NCBI GenBank assembly: GCA_016193385.1
Contig: JACPSF010000055.1
Coordinates: 1 to 12,460, forward strand
DNA length: 12,460 nt
Reading direction: 5' to 3'
From: Deltaproteobacteria bacterium
Lineage (GTDB): Bacteria > Desulfobacterota_B > Binatia > UBA9968
Part shown: positions 1 through 7,436 of the stretch, in pieces
Layout: the number at the start of each line of letters is the position of its first letter
Position numbering within the stretch: the stretch's first letter is position 1
Position numbers and translations under genes: made by a program
Notes under the pieces: generated by a model
Told to the model about the DNA's origin: nothing
The model's database searches: none
The model's input: the letters and a program-made list of their open reading frames with translations, nothing else

Positions 1-297
1 CTCAAGAAAGAACTTGCGCGTGCCGCCTATGCGGAAGGAGTAGTCCGGGGCTTTGGTGGCGCCCCCCACTTTGACGGCATCCTCGTGGATTACGTCCTTG
101 TAGGCTTCTGCAATGGCGGCCTTGTTAGTGACATCCCAGCCCAGGGCTTCAAAGAAGGGGTTGATAAATTCCACCCGCACCTCGGTCTCACCATAAGCTG
201 CGGTGTGGTAGGCATTGAGGTTCTGATCAAACTTTGCGATCAGCTCTCCTATTTGCTTCGGGACCTCAGCCATGAAGTCTAAGTCTAACCGAGCCAT
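1..297 (-). CDS. Eco57I / type IIG-like restriction-modification enzyme, N-terminal fragment
   Basis: The reverse strand is open from an ATG at 297 to the window edge, giving 99 residues of a protein that continues to the left. The translation has the usual beginning of large single-chain restriction-methylation enzymes (type IIG/IIL, Eco57I-methylase family): a short helix, then ETEVRVEFINPFFEALGWDV, then AEAYKDVIHED and KAPDYSFRIGGTRKFFLE. The P84-D85 pair and the final E99 fit the first part of a PD-(D/E)xK nuclease site, with the expected xK just outside the window. The methylase and specificity domains would lie further left. Neither M1 nor M9 (codon at 271-273) has a convincing Shine-Dalgarno site; M9 is an equally good start. 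The gene is divergent from the + strand cluster and probably functionally unrelated, as a defence gene. Family confidence is good; the exact subtype cannot be judged from 99 residues. Confidence 0.82.
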   Translation of the reverse strand, partial: MARLDLDFMAEVPKQIGELIAKFDQNLNAYHTAAYGETEVRVEFINPFFEALGWDVTNKAAIAEAYKDVIHEDAVKVGGATKAPDYSFRIGGTRKFFLE

Positions 298-444
298 GAC
301 TTTTCGGGCAAGGGGAATTTTTGGGGTCGATGTATTTGACGCGTGCCAAACCTTATGCTAGTTGCCCTTTCTTGAAAGGGAGTTACCATCGACCGCACGT
401 CTAACAGTCGGTTAGCTGCCGCATCGGAGAAAGGCGGTGATCGG
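298..444. promoter_or_regulatory. Divergent intergenic region with promoter(s)
   Basis: This 147-bp gap separates the leftward restriction-modification gene from the rightward operon, so it must hold promoters for both. I see a TTGAC at 336-340 and a TATGCT at 354-359, but they are only about 12 bp apart, so they do not make a standard sigma-70 pair. The clearest element is the dyad at 365-380, listed separately. No RNA gene or further ORF is evident. Confidence 0.5.
365..380. promoter_or_regulatory. Inverted repeat CCCTTTC-TT-GAAAGGG upstream of the MFS gene
   Basis: Seven-base arms (365-371 and 374-380) are perfectly complementary around two bases. As RNA this would be a six-pair stem, CCCTTT/AAAGGG, with a CUUG tetraloop. 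The right arm continues into AG, so it contains AAAGGGAG, a good Shine-Dalgarno-like string. It could be an operator for a dimeric regulator, or a hairpin that hides a ribosome site. Its function is not shown by sequence alone. Confidence 0.4.
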
Positions 445-1635
445 GTGGCGGCCGCAAGCGTGATCGCCGGCCATGCGCTACACCACGCATACGACCATGG
501 CCTCTATGTCATCCTTCCGGTTCTCTACACCGAGCTGGGCTTGACGCCCGTTGCCGCCGGGCTGATCGACACCGTTCGGCGTATCAGTAGCGGCGCGGCT
601 GCCATCGGAGGTGGGCTCCTGGTTGACCAACTGCAGCACCGCCGGATCCTGATTTTGTGCCTCAGCATGGTCACCATGGGACTGAGCTATCTGATAATGG
701 GCCTTGTGCCCGCCTATCTCGTGATCCTGGTTGCCCTTGGCCTGGTGGGGATCTCCCACCAGTCCCTCTGGCATCCCTCAGCGCTGAGCCTTCTCTCTCA
801 ACGATATCCGGAGCGTCGTGGCTTCATGATCTCCGTCCACCGCTCGTCCGGGAACTTGGGGGATACCCTCGGCTCGCTGGCAGTTGGCGCCCTCATGCTG
901 GTCCTGGCCTGGCAAAGTATTTTGTTGGCTGCGTTTCCCTTGACGCTGGGAATCGCGCTGCTTCTTTGGCTCATTATACGGCGAGCCCCAGGGTGGGAGG
1001 AATTCCAGACTCGGAGCGGGACACGACGTCACGTCGGGGAACAGCTGCGTTCGCTGCAGGAGCTCCTCCGCAACAAAGGGTTACTGCTGTTATTCTTGCT
1101 CGCCAGTGTGAGCGGACTGGGCCAGGGCGGGTTCCAGCTATGGCTACCGATCTACTTGCAGGAGACCCAGGGGATGGGAAGCTTCGGGATCGGCCTGCAT
1201 ATGGCACTTCTTACGATCATGGGTGTTGCCACCGGACCGTTTGTTGGGGCGTTGTCCGACCGCTTCACGCGTAAACCTATTATCGTCATGTTGCTCGCAG
1301 GGAAGGCTATTGTGGCCGCCCTGATGGGCCTTATTGGTGGCGGGCTTATGCTGACTATCTTTGTGGGACTCATGGGGTTGTTCATGTTTGGGGGGCACGC
1401 GGTGATAGATGCTGGCGCTCTTGACTTAGGAGAGGGGCGAAGACTCGAGGGGAGCCTGATCGGGCTTCTCTGGGGGAACAACGCCTTGTTTCTCGGCTTT
1501 GCTCCGCTCATCGTGGGTTTGCTCATGACCTCTTTCGGTTACTCTACCCTTTTCTGGTACATGGCCGTTATGAACGGCCTGGCGAGTCTGGTGGCGCTCA
1601 TCCTCCCAGCCATCGGCCGCTCCAGCGCATCCTAA
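445..1635 (+). CDS. Major facilitator superfamily transporter (Fsr-like)
   Basis: This is a 396-residue inner-membrane permease with about twelve hydrophobic segments in two bundles, split by a charged loop near residues 185-205. The loop after the second helix carries the MFS signature (GGLLVDQLQHRR, D61), and the second half repeats it as GALSDRFTRK. The N-terminus (GHALHHAYDHG, then LPVLYTELG) resembles the fosmidomycin-resistance/efflux-like MFS branch. Direction and substrate cannot be read; context suggests uptake or efflux of the compound handled by the downstream enzymes. The GTG at 445 is the best ordinary start, with GGAGAAAGG about 10-16 bases upstream. The same frame stays open back to 376, where AAAGGGAG sits ahead of an ATC at 388, so a longer product is possible. 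It is the first gene of the + strand run, and its stop lies next to the Shine-Dalgarno of the next gene. Confidence 0.85.
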   Translation: MAAASVIAGHALHHAYDHGLYVILPVLYTELGLTPVAAGLIDTVRRISSGAAAIGGGLLVDQLQHRRILILCLSMVTMGLSYLIMGLVPAYLVILVALGLVGISHQSLWHPSALSLLSQRYPERRGFMISVHRSSGNLGDTLGSLAVGALMLVLAWQSILLAAFPLTLGIALLLWLIIRRAPGWEEFQTRSGTRRHVGEQLRSLQELLRNKGLLLLFLLASVSGLGQGGFQLWLPIYLQETQGMGSFGIGLHMALLTIMGVATGPFVGALSDRFTRKPIIVMLLAGKAIVAALMGLIGGGLMLTIFVGLMGLFMFGGHAVIDAGALDLGEGRRLEGSLIGLLWGNNALFLGFAPLIVGLLMTSFGYSTLFWYMAVMNGLASLVALILPAIGRSSAS

Positions 1636-1649
1636 GGAGGGGTCGGCAC

Positions 1650-2291
1650 ATGACGGAGAGGATTGTTTCCCTTCACGCTTTTTACCCCAGTGGCCAGGGA
1701 GGGGTAGACTCTTACATGAGTCGAGAGCTCAGCCGCAGTCTGGCCCAGGAAGGTTTTGTCGCTCTGGTCCCCGATCTCTACCATGGCAAGATGACGTCCA
1801 GCCCGCAGGAAGCGGCTAAGTTGAAAACATCTCTCGACATAGAAAGGGCGATCCAGGAAATCCTCGATGGTATCCCCTATCTGAGAAGCCTCCCCTTTGT
1901 CTCAGGGAGGATCGGGGTAGTGGGCTTCTGCATGGGCGGAGGGCTCGCGCTCCTCGGGGTGTGTCGTAGCAGCGAATTCGGCGCTGCAGTCACCTATTTT
2001 CCCAGCATCTATCCCGATTCCAGCGAACTGGAAAAGATATCCTGCCCGCTGCTTATCCACTATGGGACAGCCGACGCTATAACCCCGATGTCCGAAATTG
2101 AGCGAATCAAGAAAACTCTGGAGCGGCATCAAAAGCCTTACGAGCTCTACCTGTATGAAAACGCCGACCATGCCTTTGTGAATGATATGCATAAGCGCTA
2201 TCACAAGGAAGCGGCCGAGGCTTCCTGGCCGCGTACTGTGGAGTTCCTGCGCAGACATCTGAGCCAGGGAAAGAAAGAAGGGCAGGCATGA
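1650..2291 (+). CDS. Dienelactone hydrolase-family alpha/beta hydrolase
   Basis: This 213-residue cytoplasmic hydrolase has the dienelactone hydrolase fold. The nucleophile elbow is GFCMGG with Cys94, the acid is Asp142 in GTADAITP, and the base is His174 in NADHAF. That is the Cys-Asp-His triad of the family rather than the serine of ordinary esterases. PDLYHGK (41-47) is the conserved strand-3 loop. The usual early HE motif is HA here (H9-A10), so the glutamate that gates the cysteine in classical DLH seems absent. The N-terminus is also a little short, so strict dienelactone activity is uncertain. A perfect AAGGAGG at 1634-1640 overlaps the stop of the MFS gene and sets the start. The stop overlaps the next start as ATGA, implying translational coupling. 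Likely role: hydrolysis of a lactone or ester intermediate. Confidence 0.85.
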   Translation: MTERIVSLHAFYPSGQGGVDSYMSRELSRSLAQEGFVALVPDLYHGKMTSSPQEAAKLKTSLDIERAIQEILDGIPYLRSLPFVSGRIGVVGFCMGGGLALLGVCRSSEFGAAVTYFPSIYPDSSELEKISCPLLIHYGTADAITPMSEIERIKKTLERHQKPYELYLYENADHAFVNDMHKRYHKEAAEASWPRTVEFLRRHLSQGKKEGQA

Positions 2292-3532
2292 GCACTACTG
2301 AGCTTGATCTTCGCCTGACCGCATCGGCCGAACTGTTTTCCGTGCTGTACCGGGAGTATCTGAAGCTGGAGCCCGGCACGCGTTTGCGGGCGATCGTCGG
2401 ACACAATCCCAGGCAGTTGTACATGGCATTCGTAGAGGCAGGCATTCCCCATCGAATTGCCCGCGTCGGAGATGCCGAGTGGCAGTGGTCCGCCACCCGC
2501 ACGAGCTGGGAGCCGATGGATGATGGGCCCGGAGTACACCACGTCGGTATCTCTCCCGATGGCCAACGCGTGTATGCGGTAGATCGCGAGCGCACAGTGT
2601 TCATGCTCGATACGGCCCGCCAGCGCATCAGCGCGAGCGTGTGCGTGGGCGAGGGAACGTCGCACCTCGCAGTTCACCCGCAGTCGGGTCGCGTGTACGT
2701 CGCCGAGGGCCGTACTCATAGTATGGTCAGGCTCGACGGGGTAACCCTCGCCCCCCAGGGAAGGATCTCCACCGGCGAGCGTCCTATCATGCCGGCGGCT
2801 GCAGAAAAGGGCAGTGTAGTCATCCTACCCGGAAGGAATGGCCTTTTGACTCTCGCATACGATGGCGAGGAAATGCGGTCGGCGAATTTACCGATCGGGG
2901 GCCGGCCAAGCGCTTCGACCACAAGTCACGACGGGCGACGGGCGTACGTTCCGGATACGCTGCGAAATCTTCTGGTGACCGTTGATCTGGAACAGGGGAG
3001 AGTGCTCGCCGAAACGCCGGTCGGTGATGGTCCCTCGCATCCCGTGGTCACCCCGGATGATCGCGTCGTGTGTGTCGCCAACTCCCGCTCGCACGACATC
3101 TCCCTGGTGGATGCGCACACGTTTCAAGTCCTGGACACGATCCCCAGCGGTGAGGCGGCTCACCAGACGACCATGACTCCGGACGGGCGGGTTCTGCTGG
3201 TAGCGAACTTTTTTGAAGACTCTGTGAGCATCGTGGAGTTGCCGAGCAGGACTCGCGTGGCTGTCGTGCCGGTGGGACCTTACCCGCACGGTCTCGACAT
3301 CGCCCCTGGCGGCCGTTACGCGGTCGCCACCCATTTTGGCGACCTGTGGGTGAGCATCATCGACGTGCCTGCGCGCAAGGTCGCCACGCGGGTACCGGCT
3401 GGACTCGGCTCTTCGCACACTGCCTTTTCACCCGAAGGCGACCGTGCCTATGTCACCAATGGCCTCGCCAACACGATCACGGTCGTCGACTTGAAAAGCC
3501 TCGAGGCGACCGCCCAGGTAGGGGTGGGCTGA
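2288..3532 (+). CDS. DUF2249/TusA-like domain fused to eight-repeat YVTN beta-propeller
   Basis: The 414-residue protein has no signal peptide. Residues 4-70 resemble DUF2249 (TusA/SirA-like fold): a LDLR start, a LEPGTRLRAIV strand, then GHNPRQLYMAF matching the family's DHDPRPLY-type motif, and a W near the end. From about residue 80 there are eight units of about 41-42 residues. Each starts with an xxH-like turn and a PDG turn, then a VYV/VANS-type strand and a LVD strand (YVTN/cytochrome-d1-like repeats). Starts are near GVHH, GTSH, RPIM, RPSA, GPSH, AAHQ, YPHG and GSSH; units 3 and 4 have lost the His. Eight units match the blade count of cytochrome d1 rather than the more usual seven. 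It overlaps the hydrolase stop by 4 bp, so it is co-translated. No catalytic residues are recognised. It may be a scaffold, a sensor or a cofactor-binding protein; its role in this operon is unknown. Confidence 0.82.
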   Translation: MSTTELDLRLTASAELFSVLYREYLKLEPGTRLRAIVGHNPRQLYMAFVEAGIPHRIARVGDAEWQWSATRTSWEPMDDGPGVHHVGISPDGQRVYAVDRERTVFMLDTARQRISASVCVGEGTSHLAVHPQSGRVYVAEGRTHSMVRLDGVTLAPQGRISTGERPIMPAAAEKGSVVILPGRNGLLTLAYDGEEMRSANLPIGGRPSASTTSHDGRRAYVPDTLRNLLVTVDLEQGRVLAETPVGDGPSHPVVTPDDRVVCVANSRSHDISLVDAHTFQVLDTIPSGEAAHQTTMTPDGRVLLVANFFEDSVSIVELPSRTRVAVVPVGPYPHGLDIAPGGRYAVATHFGDLWVSIIDVPARKVATRVPAGLGSSHTAFSPEGDRAYVTNGLANTITVVDLKSLEATAQVGVG

Positions 3533-3587
3533 CGGCCGCAGGTTTGGGTTTACAGAAACGGTCATATAGTGCTAAGGGGAATCAGGC

Positions 3588-5174
3588 ATGGAAGGGATAG
3601 AGCTTCGTCCCTGGGAGAAGGGGTTCACCCTGCCGGAACGCTTCAACATGGTGAGCCTGCTGCTGGAGCGTCACCTTGAGCGGGGCAACGGCGATCGCAT
3701 CGCCATTTACTACGGCGACGCGCAGATTACTTACCGGGAACTCTATGAGCTCACCAACCGGGTGGGCAACGTGCTTGGGGATCTAGGAGTTGAGCCCGAG
3801 CAGCGGGTGATCCTGCTGCTCCCCGATGGCCCGGAGTTCGTCGCGACCTTCCTGGGGGCGATGAAGATCGGGGCGGTGCCGGTGCCGATCAATGTCCTGG
3901 CAACTTCCTCGGATCTGACCTATTTCCTGAACGACAGCCGCGCCAAGGTGGTGGTTGCGGGGCAGGAGTTTCTGCCCAAGGTCGCGGCGATCGGGGGCGA
4001 GTGCGCCTCGTTGCGTCACATCATCGTGGCTGGCGAGGATCCAGGAGGGAATCTATCTTTCCACAATCTCGTTGATGGAAGTTCCCCCCGGCTGGAAGTC
4101 TTCCCAACCCACAGGGATGATGCCTCGTACTGGCTCTACAGTTCCGGCACGACGGGGCAGCCCAAGGGGGTAATCCACCTGCACCATGACCTGGTCCACT
4201 GTGTAGAGACCTGGGGCTACCACGTGGCGCGCTTCACCCCGGATGACATCAGCTACTGTGTGCCGCGGCTATTCTTCTCCTACGGCCTCAACATGGCCCT
4301 TTATCTTCCCCTCTATTATGGGGCCGCGGTCGTGCTCTCTCCGCACCGCCAGGAGCCGCCTGTGGTGCTGGAGAACCTCCGTCGTTACCGTCCCACGATG
4401 TTCTTCTCCGTCCCCACCTCATACGGGCAGGTCCTGCGCGAAATCGAAGACAAGGGCGCCGAGGCCGACCTTAGCTCGGTGCGCCACTGCGTTTCAGCCG
4501 GGGAGGCCCTGCCCGGACCGCTCCACGAGCGCTGGCTGAACCGCTTCGGCATTGAGATCCTCGATGGTCTCGGCTCGACCGAGGTGGGCTGGGTCTACAT
4601 CAGCAACGTCCCCGGCAGGGTCAAGAGGGGGAGCAGCGGATTGCTGCTGCCCGGTTACCAGGCGAAGATCGTGGATCCGGACGGTCAGGAAGTCCCTCCC
4701 GGCGAGGTAGGCGATCTGCTCGTGTCGGGTGATAGCCTGGCCGCGGGCTACTGGAACAAGCACGAGAAGAACAAAGAAACCTTTCAGGGCCATTGGATGC
4801 GCACGGGCGACCGCTACCGTTGCGATGAGGAAGGGTACTTTTTCTATGCCGGTCGCACGGACGATGTGCTGAAGGTGAGTGGCATTTGGGTCTCTCCCCT
4901 GGAAGTGGAGGAGGCCCTGCTCGCGCATCAGGCCGTGGCCGAATGTGCCGTGGTCGGCGCTCGGGATGCGATGGGTCTGGTCAAGCCCAAGGCCTTCGTC
5001 ACGCTACGCTCGGGCTTCCAGCCCGGCCCCGAGCTTGAGGCCGGCCTGCAGAGCTTCGTGAAGGAGCGGCTGGCGCCGTACAAATACCCGCGTTGGATTC
5101 AGTTCGTGAGTGAGCTCCCGAAAACAGCGACGGGTAAGATCCAGCGCTATAGACTGCGTCAATTGCCGGAGTAG
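3588..5174 (+). CDS. Benzoate-CoA ligase-family AMP-dependent synthetase
   Basis: This 528-residue cytoplasmic enzyme of the ANL superfamily forms an acyl-AMP from a carboxylic acid and ATP, then transfers the acyl group to CoA. The core motifs are intact: A3 SSGTTGQPKGV (185-195), A5 GSTE (329-332), A7 RTGD with D408, A8 AGRTDDVLKVSG (421-432) and A10 PKTATGKIQR with the catalytic Lys517. Overall length and the segment LFFSYGLNMALYLPLYYGA (228-246) resemble benzoate-CoA ligases, as do the N-terminal FNMVSLLLERHL and the VPVPINVLATSSDL stretch. The substrate is therefore probably an aromatic or cyclic carboxylic acid, but benzoate itself is not proven. AAGGGG at about 3573-3578 supports the ATG. 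A 55-bp gap before it shows no terminator. It is followed closely by the aldolase and flavoprotein genes. Confidence 0.88.
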   Translation: MEGIELRPWEKGFTLPERFNMVSLLLERHLERGNGDRIAIYYGDAQITYRELYELTNRVGNVLGDLGVEPEQRVILLLPDGPEFVATFLGAMKIGAVPVPINVLATSSDLTYFLNDSRAKVVVAGQEFLPKVAAIGGECASLRHIIVAGEDPGGNLSFHNLVDGSSPRLEVFPTHRDDASYWLYSSGTTGQPKGVIHLHHDLVHCVETWGYHVARFTPDDISYCVPRLFFSYGLNMALYLPLYYGAAVVLSPHRQEPPVVLENLRRYRPTMFFSVPTSYGQVLREIEDKGAEADLSSVRHCVSAGEALPGPLHERWLNRFGIEILDGLGSTEVGWVYISNVPGRVKRGSSGLLLPGYQAKIVDPDGQEVPPGEVGDLLVSGDSLAAGYWNKHEKNKETFQGHWMRTGDRYRCDEEGYFFYAGRTDDVLKVSGIWVSPLEVEEALLAHQAVAECAVVGARDAMGLVKPKAFVTLRSGFQPGPELEAGLQSFVKERLAPYKYPRWIQFVSELPKTATGKIQRYRLRQLPE

Positions 5175-5179
5175 CGCGC

Positions 5180-5194
5180 CGGAGCTGAACTCCG
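5180..5194. other. Short hairpin CGGAG-ctgaa-CTCCG between ligase and aldolase genes
   Basis: A five-pair GC-rich stem with a five-base loop begins just after the ligase stop. It has no T-run after it, so it is not a typical intrinsic terminator. It could modestly stabilise an mRNA end or be chance. Confidence 0.25.
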
Positions 5195-5222
5195 AACCAG
5201 CAGGGCCTCGAATTTCGCTACG

Positions 5223-5957
5223 ATGGTCTCACCTTCCTCAAAAAAGCTTCAGGAAAAAGTTGCCGTTTCTTGTCGGATCCTGGCTATGGAAGGCTTGGTC
5301 GAAGGCCTCTTAGGCCATGTGAGTGTTCGGATCCCCGGTACGAATGAAATGCTGATACGCTGCCGGAGTCAGAAAGAACAGGGCGTCCGATATACCACGG
5401 CCGAAGCAATCAGACGGGTAGACTTTGACGGCCGCGGGCCGCGCCTGGGAGAGCACTATCGGGTGCCGAACGAGCTTCCCATCCATGGAGAGATCTATAA
5501 AAAACGTCTCGAAGCTGGTTGTGTTATTCACGCCCATCCCCCGGACGCGCTTATTTGTGGAATCACCGGTCTGGAGTTCCGACCGATCTTTGGTGCCTTC
5601 AACATACCCGCTTTACGGATGGCCTTAGCGGGGATACCGATTTTTCCACGCTCCTGTCTGATTGCGCGTCCGGAACTGGCTGCTCCTATGATCGATATCA
5701 TGGGTCAAAAAAATATCTGCCTTATGAAGGGTCACGGGATTACCGTCACCGGTAAAACCGTGGAAGAAGCCACGGTTCGGGCCCTGAACTTCAATACTCT
5801 GGCCAGAATTACCCTGCAGGTCGCTCTGACGGGCAGAAAAGCGCCTGATATCGGCGTCGAAGATATTCAAGAATTGCCCGATCTCGGTTCCACGTTTAAC
5901 GACCTGTGGGTTTGGCGCTGCTACGTGAAAAAACTCAAGGAAGAGGATCGGCGATAG
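5223..5957 (+). CDS. Class II aldolase/adducin-family protein (aldolase or decarboxylase)
   Basis: This 244-residue zinc-dependent enzyme belongs to the fuculose-aldolase/adducin family. The metal-site histidines are visible as HAH at 103-105 and His171 in KGHG, and the acid Glu90 lies in IHGE (His88-Gly89-Glu90). The early GHVSVR (31-36) is the family's phosphate- or carboxylate-binding loop. Members catalyse retro-aldol cleavage or decarboxylation; one branch removes a carboxylate from dihydroxylated aromatics such as 3,4-dihydroxyphthalate. Beside a benzoate-CoA-ligase-like gene, a decarboxylase on an aromatic intermediate is attractive but inferred. The ATG at 5223 has no strong Shine-Dalgarno (a GCAGGG lies about 16 bases upstream). 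It is still preferred, because the helix KLQEKVAVSCRILAMEG is family-typical and would be cut by the next Met at residue 22. Confidence 0.85.
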   Translation: MVSPSSKKLQEKVAVSCRILAMEGLVEGLLGHVSVRIPGTNEMLIRCRSQKEQGVRYTTAEAIRRVDFDGRGPRLGEHYRVPNELPIHGEIYKKRLEAGCVIHAHPPDALICGITGLEFRPIFGAFNIPALRMALAGIPIFPRSCLIARPELAAPMIDIMGQKNICLMKGHGITVTGKTVEEATVRALNFNTLARITLQVALTGRKAPDIGVEDIQELPDLGSTFNDLWVWRCYVKKLKEEDRR

Positions 5958-5965
5958 GACGGCAA

Positions 5966-7306
5966 GTGGAAAATCTTGACTCATACTCTCCCGACATCGT
6001 CATCGTCGGCGCCGGGGGCTGCGGGCTGGTTGCGGCCTTGGGGGCCGCCCGGAAGGGAGCGCGCGTCCTGGTCCTGGAGAAAACCGACAAGCCGGGAGGG
6101 GGCACGGTGTTCTCTTCCAGGAGCATCCGCGCGGCAGGGACAAAATTTCAGCGCGCGAAGGGAATTGAGGATGATGGGGCGGCTTACGCCCAAGATATCT
6201 TGGATAGAAACCGCGCACTGAGCGATGCGGGGCTCACGCAACGCTTGGCCCAAGGTTCGGGTGAGCTGGTAGATTGGTTAGCCGATGCCGCCCAAATTGA
6301 CTTCGATGTCGGCACGCGCCTTTTCGGCCACAGCAGGCGGCGGTCCCACACGTGGAAAGGCGATCTCACCATCATCGATTTTCTCGTGGAAGCGGTTGGC
6401 CGACAAAAAAACATCCGCATCCTTTTCTCCGTGCCAGTGTTATCTCTCGCGACCGATGACCATGGAGCTGTCACCGGCGTTGAGACGCCGAGCGGCGTCA
6501 TCGAAGGGCGTAAGGTTATCCTCGCCACAGGGGGCTTCGGGGCGAGCCCGGAGTTCCTCGCTCGCTACATTCCGAAGGCAGTCGACATCCCGTTTCCGGG
6601 CCACTTCGGGAGCACCGGCGATGGCCTGGGCATGGGAATGGCGGTGGGAGCCGCGACGGAAAATCTCGGAGCCTTCCAACCTTTTCCCACCTACATTGCC
6701 CCTTTCGCTTGTGAGGTGAGCCCCGATGTGGCTGTCTTGGGAGGCATATTAGTGGACCAGCGGGGGAGGCGCTTCGTTAATGAGAGCCAATTCCCAGGAG
6801 GTTTAGGCGCGAAAATGCTGGAGTTGCCGGGCAAGCACGCCCATGAAATCTTTGACGAGAGAATCTTTGAGTTGAATCGGGGAGCCCTTGACCATGTCGC
6901 GGCTACAGGCGCGCTAGAGAAGGCGGAGAGCGCTGGAGCTTTGGCGCAGAAGCTGGGGCTTGATCCGGAGGGTCTGGAGGGAACCGTCCGCGAATACAAT
7001 GGGTCAGTAGCCACCGGCAAGGATGCGTTTGGCCGGATTCTGGAATCACCTCTCCAAGCTCCGTTTTACGGCGTCAAGGTTTGGGTAGCCCTCTATCACA
7101 CGCAGGGCGGCTTGAAGGTTAATACCGATGCGCAGGTGCTTCGGCCAGATGGTACGGTCATCCCCAACCTGTATGCGGGCGGAGGCGCGGCCAGCGGAAT
7201 TTCGGGTCCTGGACCCGAGGGTTATCTTCCCGGCAACGGCCTCCTCGCTTCACTTGGACTGGGGAAGATCGCCGGAGAGCACGCGGCGAAAAGCATAGGA
7301 GCGTGA
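5966..7306 (+). CDS. FAD-dependent dehydrogenase/fumarate-reductase-like flavoprotein
   Basis: The 446-residue protein belongs to the FAD_binding_2 group (fumarate reductase, 3-ketosteroid dehydrogenase and relatives). Evidence is the N-terminal GAGGCG (15-20) with E38 at the end of the second strand and the PGGGTVFSS loop. Further evidence is ILATGGFG, GSTGDGLGMGMAVGA, RRFVNE, and the C-terminal HTQGGLKVNTDAQV and NLYAGGGAASG...GNGLL blocks. It should add or remove a pair of hydrogens across a C-C bond, probably in a ring or an enoyl-type intermediate. It has no signal peptide or haem motif, so it is cytoplasmic. I start at the GTG at 5966, 8 bp after the aldolase stop, with AGGA at 5956-5959. 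An in-frame GTG at 5906 would add 20 unlike-family residues and overlap the aldolase. The substrate is not readable. Confidence 0.85.
   Translation: MENLDSYSPDIVIVGAGGCGLVAALGAARKGARVLVLEKTDKPGGGTVFSSRSIRAAGTKFQRAKGIEDDGAAYAQDILDRNRALSDAGLTQRLAQGSGELVDWLADAAQIDFDVGTRLFGHSRRRSHTWKGDLTIIDFLVEAVGRQKNIRILFSVPVLSLATDDHGAVTGVETPSGVIEGRKVILATGGFGASPEFLARYIPKAVDIPFPGHFGSTGDGLGMGMAVGAATENLGAFQPFPTYIAPFACEVSPDVAVLGGILVDQRGRRFVNESQFPGGLGAKMLELPGKHAHEIFDERIFELNRGALDHVAATGALEKAESAGALAQKLGLDPEGLEGTVREYNGSVATGKDAFGRILESPLQAPFYGVKVWVALYHTQGGLKVNTDAQVLRPDGTVIPNLYAGGGAASGISGPGPEGYLPGNGLLASLGLGKIAGEHAAKSIGA
7297..7301 (+). promoter_or_regulatory. Shine-Dalgarno AGGAG for the 42-codon ORF
   Basis: AGGAG lies six bases before the ATG at 7308 and within the last codons of the flavoprotein gene. 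It makes the short ORF look translatable rather than accidental. Confidence 0.55.
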
Positions 7307-7307
7307 C

Positions 7308-7436
7308 ATGAAAGTGTGGGTCATGAGTCGCAACCAAGCTCCCCTCAGCGCGGTGGAGCGAAGCGGCTTTATCGATGGGCTATACAAACAAAACCAAAAC
7401 CCTGGTGGAATCAGGCGACACAAAGGAGGTTTCTAA
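7308..7436 (+). pseudogene. Internally deleted substrate-binding-protein gene, now a 42-codon ORF
   Basis: An ATG one base after the flavoprotein stop, with a well-placed AGGAG, opens a 42-codon frame ending in a TAA whose last base is the A of the next ATG. Codons 16-27 read VERSGFIDGLYK. This matches the C-terminal signature of NMT1/TauA-type binding proteins, and the out-of-frame tail of the SBP further right in this window has DESGFIDRLYSG. The first codons, MKVWVMSRNQAPLSA, do not form a working signal peptide. I read this as an SBP gene whose body was lost in frame, leaving its start and tail. It could instead be a short leader or coupling ORF for the amidohydrolase behind it. The tail similarity is seen directly; the deletion history is inferred. 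Confidence 0.55.
7422..7430 (+). promoter_or_regulatory. Shine-Dalgarno AAAGGAGGT that sets the amidohydrolase start
   Basis: A near-perfect anti-16S match lies five bases before the ATG at 7436. It excludes the in-frame GTG at 7316, which would add 40 residues of arbitrary sequence. Confidence 0.8.

Noticed and set aside
85..282. 65-codon + strand ORF at the left edge
   Set aside because: The opposite strand encodes a recognisable restriction-modification N-terminus across the whole interval. The + reading has no motif.
5180..5194. Intrinsic terminator between ligase and aldolase
   Set aside because: The stem is only five pairs and no T-tract follows. I list it only as a minor hairpin.
5906..5965. 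Upstream GTG extension of the flavoprotein
   Set aside because: It would overlap the aldolase gene by 52 bp and add residues unlike the family. The GTG at 5966 has a ribosome site and sits just before the FAD-binding strand.
7316..7435. Upstream GTG extension of the YtcJ-like amidohydrolase
   Set aside because: The added 40 residues are not family-like and would run through the strong Shine-Dalgarno at 7422-7430.
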